DNA from: Citrus sinensis
Lineage: Eukaryota > Streptophyta > Magnoliopsida > Sapindales > Rutaceae
Length of the DNA stretch: 64,000 bases
Direction: 5' to 3'
Assembly: GCF_022201045.2 (NCBI RefSeq)
Contig: NC_068564.1
Coordinates: 31,587,001-31,651,000, forward strand
The translations under genes and the position numbers were made by a program. Shown one piece after another: positions 51,339-62,708 of this stretch. How positions within the stretch are numbered: position 1 is the first letter of the stretch; every line of letters begins with the position of its first letter. The notes beneath the pieces were generated by a model, which was not told the DNA's origin, did no database searches, and worked only from the letters and a program-made list of their open reading frames with translations.

Positions 51339-51346
51339 GTGGCCAC

Positions 51347-53688
51347 ACACCCCACCCATACCTATACAAAGTACATGTCAGTGAGTGGTGAATGGTCGCA
51401 GAGCCAAAGTGCAGCTTTTTAGTTTTTTCACAAACTGGGCAGTTTGGCGTTTTCTAATGATTTACCAGTCCTATTTCTAGTTGAGTTAATCTGCCATCTC
51501 TGTCGATCACGTGGTCCACTCGCAATCAACACCGTAAATTTCCTCTACTCTTTTAGTCTTTTATCGTTTCTTTCTTGTGTTTCTAGTTCCAGCCATCTTT
51601 AACTAGCCCCCCAAAACAAAAAGTTGAATGCACCAACCCTATATATATATATATATATATCAACAAACCCACCTTGAATGCCATCTTGCTAGATCTAAAC
51701 CAAACTAACCCAATATTTAGTTTAGTCTAGATGGGAGACGAGTTTTACAATGAACAATAACAATTAATTCCGCTGAGTTTAAACTTTTTCATTAATTCTT
51801 CCTTTGTTTTTAAAATGAAAGGTCCGATTGACTCCTCCCATTATTATGGGAGAATTGAGTTCTGGTTCTTCAAGTTTAGAGTGTCGCTAAATGATAATAT
51901 AATATTAATCTAAAAACATACACTGAAATCTTCTATATATATATATATATATATATATAGAGGTGTTCATTATCTTTTGGCCGTTGAAGCATTACTTGAG
52001 TTGAAAAACAAAACAAAATCTCACCCGAAAAGCAGCCATTTTTCATTCTTTTAATTACTTTCCGGCTTTCTCAAGATTGCTCCATCCGAAAAGTCTTATG
52101 GTTTCGTGAAACCAAGATATTTTATCACGTAACCAAAGTTGTCAATCCGGTGATGGTTTAAATTACATAGGATACCATTGGAAGGCGAAAGCAATTAACC
52201 AAATGTGAATCTCTGAAGCAAAGTTTCCAGTATTGGATAAAATTTTGTACCTTTTCTCGTGTTAATCTCCAAGGGGGACCATTTTCTGATCTTATGAGTT
52301 GGTAGATGATGATTTTTAATCGTTGCTTCAAGTTCTTGCTCTGTTGGTGCATGTGACGCTCGTGACCGTACGTGTATGGTCTATTAGGTGAACTGAGCTA
52401 GGTTCTAATTGTTTGGCATTAGTAAAAGCAAATATAATTGATGTTGCATTTTGAACTGCATTAATGGTATCTTGATACCTATAATTCTTGTATCTAAGAT
52501 TTTACGCCTCGTCAAGTTCGTAGTTAAGGACAAAATAAATCCTAAAATATATTAATGCCCATCCTATCATAGAATTTGTTTCAAAATTTGCCTCAAATTT
52601 GGACCACCAATAAGAAAAATCAGGGTACTAAATTTGTGGTATACGAAAAAAAAAGGTAAACTATGCAAAATTGATAATACCCAAAAACACTGAAGAATGA
52701 AATTAAGGTGATGCCCATCTCTGTACTGATTTTTTTTTTTTTGGTTGTTTTCCTGTTTTGAGTAATTATGCGCATGTAATAAATCACGTTTGCTGTTCAT
52801 GTTAATTAAGAAAATGAAATCGCAGCCACTTGCCAATTATGTTTAGAAACGTAAGATAACTTACGTCTGACGCTTCAGTTGGATTTATTAGCAAATTGAT
52901 GAGAAATAAATTATAAGTTCCTTATTTAATTCAAAAATTAATGGTAATATCATAGTTTGGTCATCTTACATGTGCTATTAATTAGTTAATTATGACAACT
53001 GTTTTTCATTTAATCCCCATAAACTAAAATTGCATTAAATAGAGTAATCATCGTATGTATAGTGAATAAACGTGAAAATCTGGTTTGTTGATTGTTCAAA
53101 AGCCAATGAACTCTAAAATTAAAATCATAATGTTCATGTACTCCAAAATTAAAGAAAGCAACATCACAATGAAGTTTCTGATTAAGCAAGTGTTCTAGAT
53201 TTATTTGAGTTTCTAGAACGAATGAAAATTCGAGACATGCACATTGGCCGAATCAACCGATTGGGTGTAGAATGTTCATTTGTTTAATGTGAATAAGCAT
53301 GAATTATTAATTAATTAAGAAAATTAGTCAAGAATAAATAATGGGATTGTTCAAGTAAAACAAGGATATAAAGTATCTAAAAAGAATATTTGAGTATTCC
53401 AAATCACATGCCTTTGATCAAGTTCACAATAAGTCTGCAAGATTTTATATACAAGTACGGATATACATAAAATTTAAATCTAATGTCTACTTGAGTTGTA
53501 ATAAATTTTTAAAGTTTTCAGGGCATGCCCAGTTTTGTTAAGTAAAATATCGGACCAAAATTAAATATAAATACATTTACTAAATATTTTAGTTGTTGTA
53601 CATTTAAAATTAAGTAAAATTATGATATTATGACTTACAAATACGAGTAAAATTACCTTAAACAACATCTCAAAGGACTTAGCTATGG
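51347..53688. other. Intergenic AT-rich DNA
   Basis: I see no gene. TA microsatellites lie near 51640-51660 and 51936-51958. Confidence 0.55.
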
Positions 53689-53790
53689 TGTAACTGTAGT
53701 ATCATAACACAACTGCACCTAATCATTAGATTTATCACCATAGCTGAATCTAAATGTTAGGTACAATTATGGTATGGTATCACAATTACA
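53689..53790. repeat. Long foldback hairpin (44-nt arms)
   Basis: Arm 53689-53732 (TGTAACTGTAGTATC..TTAGATT) pairs with 53747-53790 (AATCTAAATGTTAGG..AATTACA) around a 14-nt loop, with scattered mismatches. Size and shape suit a MITE relic, or a small-RNA-producing foldback. Confidence 0.7.
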
Positions 53791-54581
53791 CTGTAAGTAT
53801 CTCAAATCTACACAACCCAAATTTTCTATGACATAATATTAGTGCGTAAAAATTGAAAAATATAATGAAACGTAATATACGACAATTATTGAAAGGTTAT
53901 GCTTGCTCACCTAACACAAATCCCCTTAACAGTTCGAAATTCCATCCAGATTACGGATCCTTGACTTCAAAAAATTAAAAAAAAAAATCCCAATCAAATT
54001 CAAAATCTGCTAATCATAGAGCAAAAATTAGACTTTGATTCGGCTACTTAAATAGAGCAAATTATAATAATATTATAAAACATAGCATTTTTGAAATTTT
54101 AAGTATGTTTAAGAAAAAAATGCAGAACTGAAGGCATCTGACAAGATTCTGATTTTGACTGACGCTCCTGAGGAGAGAGATTGCAGGCATCACAATTAAT
54201 GCATGCAGAAACTGCTTTGATATTTTGAACCAGCCCTGTCCACCAGATTAGATTTGCAAGCACCAGTACCCCCACACAACATAAAGTTGAAGTGTTAAAC
54301 CCCAAACCCCCCCCCCCCCCCCCCCCACCAAAAAAAAAATAAATTCCTTAACAAATCACAATCACATAATTGAAAAGAAGAAGCATATTCACAAAGAAAA
54401 AGAATAATTCACAATCACATGATCCTCTTGCTCATTTCTCTTAGCAAACAGAAGGAATCAGAGAATTCAGAATCTTACAAATCCCTTCTAGGCAAAATTA
54501 AAGCAGATGATGAATTGATGATGATGATGAAAGAAGCTTTTTTTAAAAAAAAAAAAAACTTCTTTTCCCGCATACAAATCA
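53791..54581. other. Intergenic DNA, 3' flank of the zinc-ribbon gene
   Basis: I see no gene. It contains a poly-C tract at about 54306-54327 and AT-rich sequence. The minus-strand frame 54099-54305 has no supporting features. Confidence 0.5.
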
Positions 54582-54785
54582 TCAATGATACAACTCCAAG
54601 CGCCTAGAGCATAAACTACAAAAATACTTCTTTTTAATATTGTAGCAGATGGGCAAGAAGCAGAACCTGCACTGACTCTCGAAATCAATGGCTAAAACTT
54701 TGCCTCCACAGTACGGACATGAACCTGGAGCTTGTTGCCTCCCCAGCTCCCTCTCTTCTTCTGAACAGACGTACACTAAACACAT
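54582..54785 (-). CDS. Small zinc-ribbon protein (67 aa), conserved plant family of unknown function
   Basis: Single-exon 67-residue frame starting MCLVYVCSEEERELGRQQAP. It has two Cys pairs, CPYCG (about residues 23-27) and CSLC (about 56-59), with a further CRFC between them, arranged like a treble-clef or zinc-ribbon fold. I recognise this as a small intronless plant family with very conserved start, CPYCGG and FCFLP..YKK.YFC..C.RRL segments; some members have been mis-named as tRNA-synthetase-like. Its function is not known. The frame is intact and the length is typical. The 5' side has a CT/TC-rich leader. Confidence 0.85.
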   Translation of the reverse strand: MCLVYVCSEEERELGRQQAPGSCPYCGGKVLAIDFESQCRFCFLPICYNIKKKYFCSLCSRRLELYH

Positions 54786-55818
54786 TTTCTTCTTCCTTTA
54801 TCTGATCTTTCGGGACTAATTATTATTTGGGTTAGGCTAATGGGTGTTCTTTTCTCTTCTCTCTCTCTATCTCTCTATTATTATTATTATTTTATATTTT
54901 TTGAGTGTTTCGGTGGGGAAAATGTAAACAGAGCAAACTGAAGGCTCTCGAAATGATGCTGTGTCCAGACAGCATTTATATAGAACAGCATACGGGTTGG
55001 TTGGAGACAAATATCAAATATTACCGGGTTACTTTTTACTTTTAATATTTACTATTGCGAAAAAAAAATTTAAGGTGAAATAATCCAACATGTTTTTTTT
55101 TTTAAAAAAAAAACATAACATGATGTATGATTGAGAATTAATTTTTTTTATACATATGTACAAAAGTCGAATTCGGATTTTGTATCAAGTCTAGTACGTA
55201 TATTTTTTAATTTAAAAACTCACTTAATAAATATTAATTATTATTTTTATTATTACTTGAATTTGAGTAACCGTAAATGAAAGACATTCATAATCCATAA
55301 AATTATAGTCAAGGTAAAAATATATCTTTCTTTTTGCTTAAAATGCAAAAGAAAAAAAAAATTAACCCATTCCTTCTACTGAAGATACCTTAAATAAGAA
55401 TTTTGGAGTGTAGCATTTTTTTTTTACAATAATTAAGATATGTTATCTTTTTTTTTTTTTTTTTGGTAATCACTCTTACTTATATTTTAATTTATTTTTA
55501 ATGTGGTTGCCTACACAACTAAGGAATCTCATTAAACATTTTCTTCTTTTACCAGGGGGCGGGCTTATCTCAGACGGAAACTGTGAGGCAACTCCACCGG
55601 TTGGATCTAAAGCCGTCAAATCAAACTTACTACCAATCAAGCGGCGAATGGGCCCCTATGAACCGTCACTAGGTCCCCGCTTATGACCTTTGACGGTCGA
55701 GATTCAAACACAACTGGTCCAATTGTAACACTTTTAATTTGACTTTTTAACCGGGCGACGGGCAGGCGACGCCGCAACTGACGATAGAACATAAATATTA
55801 AGAAAAAGAATAATGATA
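54786..55818. other. Intergenic region upstream of the zinc-ribbon gene
   Basis: It holds the promoter and leader of the zinc-ribbon gene, then AT-rich DNA. A GC-richer patch at 55550-55700 gives a 61-codon frame without family features. Confidence 0.5.
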
Positions 55819-55997
55819 CATACATAAACTCTTGTATAAATTTATTTTACATAAATTGATGTGATAAGATAAGATTAGTTGAATTAAATATCACTTGGCC
55901 CACATGATTTGTTTTATTAATTTATATTTTCATTCAACCAATGAATTAATGCCACGTCAGTTTGTATAAAATAAGTTTATACAAGAGTTTGTGGCTG
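55819..55997. mobile_element. Stowaway-like MITE (179 bp)
   Basis: Long terminal inverted repeats of about 40 bp. The left reads CATACATAAACTCTTGTATA and the right, reversed, CAGCCACAAACTCTTGTATA, continuing through a TTTATTTTA / CTTATTTTA block. The flanking dinucleotide is TA on both sides (55817-55818 and 55998-55999), the Tc1/mariner-Stowaway target. There is no coding capacity. Confidence 0.8.
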
Positions 55998-56370
55998 TAT
56001 AAAAAAAGCACGGCGCACGCCCATGGTTTTCCAAAGGCTTCAGACTAACGTACGCGCACCCATGGAACAATGCGCAAATTTGTTTTCAAGTTTCAAGCGT
56101 CTTCTGCTGAACATACACATAAGTAATGTAAGCAAGTACATGGGTTTTAACAAGGATTACCTGTTTTTTATTTGTCGTTTTGGGTCTTCTAGTTACTTTC
56201 CATTTACTAATCAGTAATTCGAATAAATTAAAATTAGAATAAATTAAAATTAAAATAAATTATTTGTCGTTTTGACTCATTGTCAATAAGAACAGTCAAG
56301 GTACTTACAATTTTAATTATAATACCTAAATGCAACATATGACAAAACACTAAAAGCGTAATTTATCAAA
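55998..56370. other. Intergenic AT-rich DNA
   Basis: I see no supported gene. A 64-codon frame at 56023-56217 has no family features. Confidence 0.5.
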
Positions 56371-56640
56371 GAAAGACCTAAGTCTATCCTTTACAAAAAA
56401 AATAACTTAGGTTAACCTTTTACAAAGAGTAACTTAAGTTCATTCTTTTTAAAGAATGATTTAGGAACTTAAACAATAGTTCTAACTAAAATATCCAAAG
56501 AAGAAGTTTTCGACAAAGTGCCAAAGGCATGATTCAACAAAAAATGTCCTAAGTTCATTATTTACAAATAATAACCTAGGTCTATTCTTTATAAAGAGTG
56601 AACTAAGTCAATTCCTCACAAAAAATGACCTAAACACTGA
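56370..56640. repeat. Degenerate palindromic tandem repeats (~35 bp)
   Basis: Five or six imperfect units based on CTAAGTTCATTCTTTACAAA / AAGAATGACCTAGG. Each is partly self-complementary (CTTAGG against CCTAAG). They lie just before the microsatellite and the viral sequence. Whether they are host or viral intergenic DNA is not clear. Confidence 0.5.
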
Positions 56641-56696
56641 CAAAATATTTCTAAGAGCACACAATTACTAAGCATTCTACGGAATGTCCCTACAAG

Positions 56697-56774
<78 letters not shown>
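56697..56774. repeat. Compound (GC)(AC)(AT)(GT) microsatellite
   Basis: CG, CA, TA and TG runs follow one another, so the block is largely self-complementary and could form a hairpin. It ends about 120 bp before the viral primer-binding site. Confidence 0.95.
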
Positions 56775-56775
<1 letters not shown>

Positions 56776-56894
56776 ATACACAGTACTAGATCTGGATCCC
56801 AGAAATGGTGCTCTGAGGGAAAGGAGGGAGAAAAGAAGATTTACAACTGAGGATTGAGATCTGGTCTCGTTGCCTCATAGGAACTATTTCCTTC

Positions 56895-56912
56895 TGGTAT
56901 CAGAGCCAAGGG
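56895..56912 (+). other. Primer-binding site complementary to initiator tRNA-Met
   Basis: TGGTATCAGAGCC is complementary to the 3' end of plant initiator tRNA-Met, the primer for minus-strand DNA synthesis in plant pararetroviruses. It lies about 195 bp before the first frame. By convention this marks nucleotide 1 of the viral map. Confidence 0.88.
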
Positions 56913-57434
56913 GAGGATAGTGTAATACATAATTACATTTCAGAATTTTGTGTTTAAAGACTTGTGTTTTATTTTAATTTTGTTTGAGTGGTGAATTTTT
57001 TACTGGTAGTAAGTCCCGTTTTAGGATAAGGATTTCCGCTTAAGGCTGTAAAACCATACATGTAGCCATTCCGACAAGACCATAGATAGACCATAAGTTC
57101 TTTATCCATGGATCCTCTGCTCTGTAGAGCATCGTCCTTTTCTAGCTCTTCTTCTGGGAAGACTAGTGATTCAAATCATGTTGTGAGTTCAGAAGAATTC
57201 GTTATTGAGAACTTCGATAAAGCAATTGATTGTTGGGAACTTCCAAAAGTTTCTAAAGAAAAGATTTATAAAACAAAAAAGCTTGATTTTTTCAAAAATG
57301 ATTATGTTATAAAGACTGAAGAACGTGATATAACTCTTTCAAAGCCATTTGAAACAATTCAATTATTTTCAGAGCATTTATGAAAGAAATTAAAAGAAAA
57401 GAATTTTAATTATGTTCATATAGGACTAATCCAG

Positions 57435-58190
57435 GTGGGAATAAAACCCTTAACCAAAGAGGGCTTGGATACTTCCATCATCGTTGTCCTTAGAGATGAT
57501 CGATTCATCTCTTTTGATGATTCTTTGCTAAGTAGCATTGAATCCAGTCTATGTAAAGGTCCAATTTCTTTTGATTGTTATCCAAACATAACAATTTTCC
57601 TTAAAGACAAAAATATTTTAAAAAGCATGATTTTACAAATCAAAACCCATAATTATAATATGATTGAGGGATCTGTCCCAGTTGCATTAACTTTTAAGAT
57701 TTCTTATAAAGCCATGATTTCTGCATTTAGCACGCAACATAAATTCCAGTCAAAAAGAGATGAGACTCTTCTCTTGCAGACTGATTTGTCCAAAGCCAAC
57801 ACAGTCATTCCAAAACTAATCCAATGGAAAGATGTCCATCTTCCAGAGGAATGGATTCTTGAAGGAGCCGCTCCACCAGCGATTCCAAAACAACTTGAGC
57901 CAAATACAGAGTTGCAAAATGTGACTCAGTATTCTGATGGTAGAGTCAAACTATCTTTCAAGAGGTCTAACTCAACCAGATTTTCTGATAAAGAGTCGTG
58001 CTCAAACATCCCTTCATTAGAAAGGAAATTTACAAAAATTCATTCCGTTATAAATCTCCCATATCAGTCAGTAAAAGGTCAACCGAGGTTTTCCACCTCA
58101 GACATACCAAGCTCATCCATTAGCTCTGTTGACTATGGAACTAGAGTTCCTCACCCTATTTACATTAGCAGCCAACATGAGCAGAAGTAG
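57435..58190 (+). pseudogene. Viral movement protein region (30K superfamily)
   Basis: An open stretch of 252 codons between two stops, in phase with the rest of ORF1. It shows the beta-rich core of the 30K superfamily, including an LRDDRF.SFDDSLL segment and a G.VPVALTFKI strand. These proteins move virus between cells through plasmodesmata. It starts after the stop at 57381, so any product from this copy would lack the N-terminus. Confidence 0.8.
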
Positions 58191-59012
58191 GAAGAGAATG
58201 ATCATTCTCCTCCAACTTCTTCTACATTTTCAGTAGTCACAGAAAATGTAATCAGTGTCATTAAAAAAGAATTTGAATTGGATAAAAATTTTCTTCACAA
58301 TGATTTTTACTCTGACATTAATAAAGACAAAAGACTTTGGTTTTTCAAGAATTTTTTAAACCAAAGAAAAGAAATCCAACAAATCTATTATGAATTTGTG
58401 AACCTACATCAAGTTCATATATTGTTTTTTGATTGGTTCGAGATATATTCTTTTGAGAACAATATTTCTTATCCCTTCAAAGAATCAAACCCTATTACTG
58501 TTAGGAAGAAAATTCTTGAATGGAAACTTTTTGATAGCGATAGAACCATAGATTCTGAGCATCCACCCCTTCGGAGTGGAACTGTTGACCACGGTGAACC
58601 TCCTGTCCAAATAAGAGCTTCACCATATAAAATCCCTAAGCCAAATGATACTGATGCCAATTTAAGTAGTATTATCCAGCAGAATAATTTTTGTAATACT
58701 AACTTAAATACAATAGGAAAACAGTTAACTAGGATAGAAAACCAATTCCAAAAGTCAACCATAGTTATTTCTTCTGTTTCTCATGTTCCATCAAAATCGG
58801 ATTCTGACAAAAAGCTTAAGGAACCTATTTTCAAACATTTTCAGGTTTCGAAAACTAGCCAAAAGCTTGTCCATGAGTCAAAATCAGATTTTGCCAAAGC
58901 CATTAGAGAACAACTAGATAGGATAGAAGCTGCTTCTTCCTCATCTAGCAAAGTTCAAATAGCCCCTGATACTCCACAATCTAGCAAGATTGGAGTATTA
59001 GAATAAGACCAA

Positions 59013-60125
59013 ATGTCTACAACCTCTTCTGATCTAGAAGCCTTTAAAGAAGAACCTACCCCGAAAGCCAATAAAATCCATTGGGAATTAGCCCTTCCCA
59101 CTGTCAAGTCTCCACCTGATTTGACCATAGACAACAGGCCTAGTGCATTAAATCAGTCTCGATATAATACATCCTCTGTCTATGAGTGGAATATAGATGG
59201 AATGTCCGAGTATAATATCCTAGGATTGTTGCAACAGATGACCATGGCAGCCAATGCCTATAAAACCCAATCAGGAACTTCTGACAAAGCCATTGCAGAG
59301 ATTATTATTGCGGGTTTTACTGGTCAACTTAAAGGTTGGTGGGATCATCTTCTCACCAAGCTGCAACAATTAGACATCCTAAATGTTATCTAAATTGATG
59401 AGAATGGAGTCCTCATTCTTGACGAGTTTAATAATCCAATTCAGGATGCCGTAGCTACCCTGATCCTAACCATATCCCTCCATTTCATAGGTGATCCTTC
59501 TTACCTTAGAGATAAAAATGCTGAGTTACTATATAACTTGAGATGTAGGAAACTTAGTGAATTCCAAGATTACAAAACCACCTTCTTCACCAGACTCTTT
59601 CTCAGAGATGATGCAAATCATATAACCTGGAAAGAGAAGTTCTTAGAAGGATTGCCTACTCTTCTAGGTGAAAAGGTTAGAAATTTCATTAAAGCTCTTT
59701 ATGATAACCGCATTCCTTATGATGAACTCACTTATGGTGAATTAGTCAGTTTCGTCAACAATGAAGGTTTAAAGATTTGTCAAGATTTGAAATTACAGAA
59801 ACGACTTAAATGGGAGCTTAAGAAATCTAAGCAAGAATTAGGCAGTTTCTGTAAACAATTCAATTACGACCCCTTTAAAACTTCCACTACCAAAGATTGT
59901 AATGGTGAGTGTTCTTCCAGACCTCACAAGAGATACAAATTCAAAAGCTATAGAAAGTCATTCCAGAAATTTAAAGAATCTTCTTTTAAGAAACCCCAGA
60001 GGCCTTACAAGAAGCCTAACTTCTCTAAGAAAAAGGAATTTAAACCTAAACACAAAGCCCCTTTCAACTATAAAGAAGCCATATGCCATAAGTGTGGTAT
60101 AAAAGGCCATACTGCAAAGTATTGC
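59013..60125 (+). pseudogene. Viral capsid-like region with CCHC zinc knuckle
   Basis: Part of ORF1 split by the stop at 59391. The zinc knuckle CHKCGIKGHTAKYC (C-x2-C-x4-H-x4-C) at 60084-60125 follows a strongly basic Lys/Arg/Phe stretch, as in caulimovirid coat proteins that bind the packaged nucleic acid. Confidence 0.8.
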
Positions 60126-60819
60126 AGAATGAATCGAAAGCTTCATGAACTTGGCCTTGATGAAGAAATTCTCTCCAAAGTTGCCCCTCTTCTCATAGAG
60201 TCCTCTGACTCTGAGTCTTCCATGTCAGGAGATAGTGAACCCCTTCAGGTCGATGAACTTTTTGACTCAGATACCTCTGCATATAGCAGTAGTGATTCTG
60301 AAACAGATTCTTATTTAAAGAAAATCAATGTTTTGACTAAAGACCAAGAAACCTTTCTTGAGCTCGTAAAATATATTTCTGATCCAAATCTTCAAAAAGA
60401 ATATCTTGATAAGCTTTTGAAAACCCTAGATTTTAATAAAGCAGAGACTTCCAAAGTTCCAATTGTTAAAAAGAGTTCTTATGATCTTACTGAGATTTTG
60501 GATAAAAAGAAAACAAAGAAAACTACCCCCAACATTCAAGACCTCCATAAGGAGATCAAAGAAATCAAATATGAGATTAGAGAATTAAAAGAAAAACAAA
60601 AAAGTGATTATGAAACTATCCAACTTCTTTTACAAAAACATTTACAGGATAAATCGAATAATGAATCCAATTCTGATGATGGTGATAATAATGATCAAAG
60701 CTTAGAAAACATTGAATCTATACCCAATGATTTTCTATTTGTTTTAAAACAAATCACCATGAGAAAATATTCGATTAAAATCACTTTAATTTTTTCTGAT
60801 GATTTTGCAATTGACGCCA

Positions 60820-62708
60820 TTGCCCTTTTTGACACTGGTGCCGATTTGAATTGCATAAGAGAGGACATTGTCCCTAAGAGATTTCATGAAAAAACAAAAG
60901 AAAGACTTTCTGCCGCTAACAATTCAAAACTTAATGTTAATTCTAAAGTTGAAGCTTCAATTCATAATGATGGTTTTGAATTTAAAACTTTTTCTTTTGT
61001 TCTTACAAATGACATACATCATGCTGCCATTTTAGGAACTCCTTTTATAAATCTTATCACTCCTTGTACTGTCAATTATGATAGTATATCTTTCAAAGCA
61101 AAAGACAAAAGGTTTGTTTTCCCATTTATTGAAAAGCCAAAAACAAGAAATTTAAATATTGTTAAAGCATGTTCTGTCTATCAGAATCAAATCAACAATC
61201 TTCTCAGATCAAGACAAAGTGATTTAATGTTTTTACAAAAAGATTTAAGCTTAAAAAGAATTGAAAGCCAATTACAAAATGATTTCATCCAAAAGAAAAT
61301 TTCTGATTTCAAAGATTTAATTGAGAAAGAAATTTGTGCTGATCTACCTTCAGCCTTTTGGAATAGAAAACAACATTTGGTAGATTTGCCTTATAAGAAT
61401 TCTTTTGATGAAAAACAGATATCTACTAAAGCTCGTCCAATCCGAATGAATATGGATTTGGAACAACATTGTAGAGCTGAAATAAAAGACTTGGAGTCTA
61501 AATGACTCATTGTAAAATCTAGATCCCCATGGTCTTGTGCTGCCTTCTATGTAAACAAAAATTCTGAAATTGAAAGAGGAACACCAAGACTAGTCATAAA
61601 TTATAAACCCCTTAATAAAGCATTAAAATAGATTAGGTACCCGATACCTAACAAAAAAGATTTGCTTCAAAAACTGCATTCTGCTTTCATATTTTCAAAT
61701 TTTGACATGAAATCAGGTTTTTGGCAAATTCAAATTCATCCAAAAGACCGTTATAAAACTGCTTTTACTGTTCCTTTTGGACAGTACGAGTGGACTGTTA
61801 TGCCATTTGGGTTGAAAAATGCACCTTCAGAATTTCAAAGAATTATGAATGATATTTATAACCCTTATTCTGAATTTTGCATTGTTTATATCGATGATGT
61901 TTTGATTTTTTCTCAAACCATCGACCAACATTTTAAACATCTAAAGACCTTTTACCTTGCTACTAGAAAAGCTGGTTTAGCAATCTCTAAGTCTAAAGTC
62001 TCTTTATTTCAGACAAAGATCAGGTTCCTAGGTCACCATATTTCCAAAGGCACCATTACCCCTATTGAGCGTTCTCTTGCCTTTGCAGACAAGTTTCCTG
62101 ATAAAATCCTTGATAAAACTCAATTGCAAAGATTTCTAGGAAGTCTAAACTATGTTCTTGATTTCTGTCCAAATATCAATAGGATGTCCAAACCTTTGCA
62201 TGATAGGTTAAAGAAGAATCATGTTGCCTGGACCGATGAGTATACTAAAGTAGTTAGACTTATAAAGAATTCTGTAAAAAGCATCCCATGTTTATTTCTT
62301 GCAAATCCTGCATTACCTAAAATTGTTGAAACTGATGCATCCAATTTAGGTTGTGGAGGCATATTAAAGCAAAAAGATAATGATAAGGAATAGATAATTC
62401 AATATGTTTCTGCACATTGGAATGAATGCCAAAAGAATTATTCAACCATCAAAAAAGAAATTCTTTCCATTGTTTTATGCATTTCGAAATTCCAACATGA
62501 TTTATTAAATCAAAAATTTCTACTTAGAATCGATTGCAAAGCTGCAAAACATGTTTTAGAAAAAGATGTTCAAAACATTGCATCAAAATAAATTTTTGCA
62601 CGATGGCAAGCCATTTTAAGTGTTTTTGATTTTGATATTGAATTTATTAAAGGTGATACAAATTTTATTCCTGATTTTCTAACCAGAGAATTTTTGCAAA
62701 ACAGATAA
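60820..62708 (+). pseudogene. Viral protease, reverse transcriptase and RNase H region
   Basis: The aspartic protease active site reads LFDTGADL at about 60826-60849. The reverse transcriptase catalytic YIDD is at 61887-61898, preceded by SGFWQI and PFGLKNAP motifs. An RNase H start (ETDASNLGCGG) lies near 62330-62360. Stops at 61503 and 61629 cut the reverse transcriptase N-terminal part; 62391 and 62589 cut RNase H. The frame ends PDFLTREFL.. with no integrase. Confidence 0.88.

Larger units (their letters stand above)
57108..62708 (+). pseudogene. Viral ORF1 polyprotein remnant (MP-CP/zinc knuckle-PR-RT-RNase H)
   Basis: A single reading phase runs from the ATG at 57108 to the TAA at 62706-62708, about 1866 codons. 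It is interrupted only by eight in-frame stop codons at 57381 (TGA), 58188 (TAG), 59004 (TAA), 59391 (TAA), 61503 (TGA), 61629 (TAG), 62391 (TAG) and 62589 (TAA). I found no frameshift. In life such a protein is cut by its own protease into movement protein, capsid, protease and polymerase. The long unbroken part is 59538-61505. Several stops fall in or near the polymerase, so no functional product is expected from this copy. Confidence 0.9.

Noticed and set aside
55501..55686. 61-codon plus-strand frame
   Set aside because: No conserved motif; short GC-richer patch in intergenic DNA.
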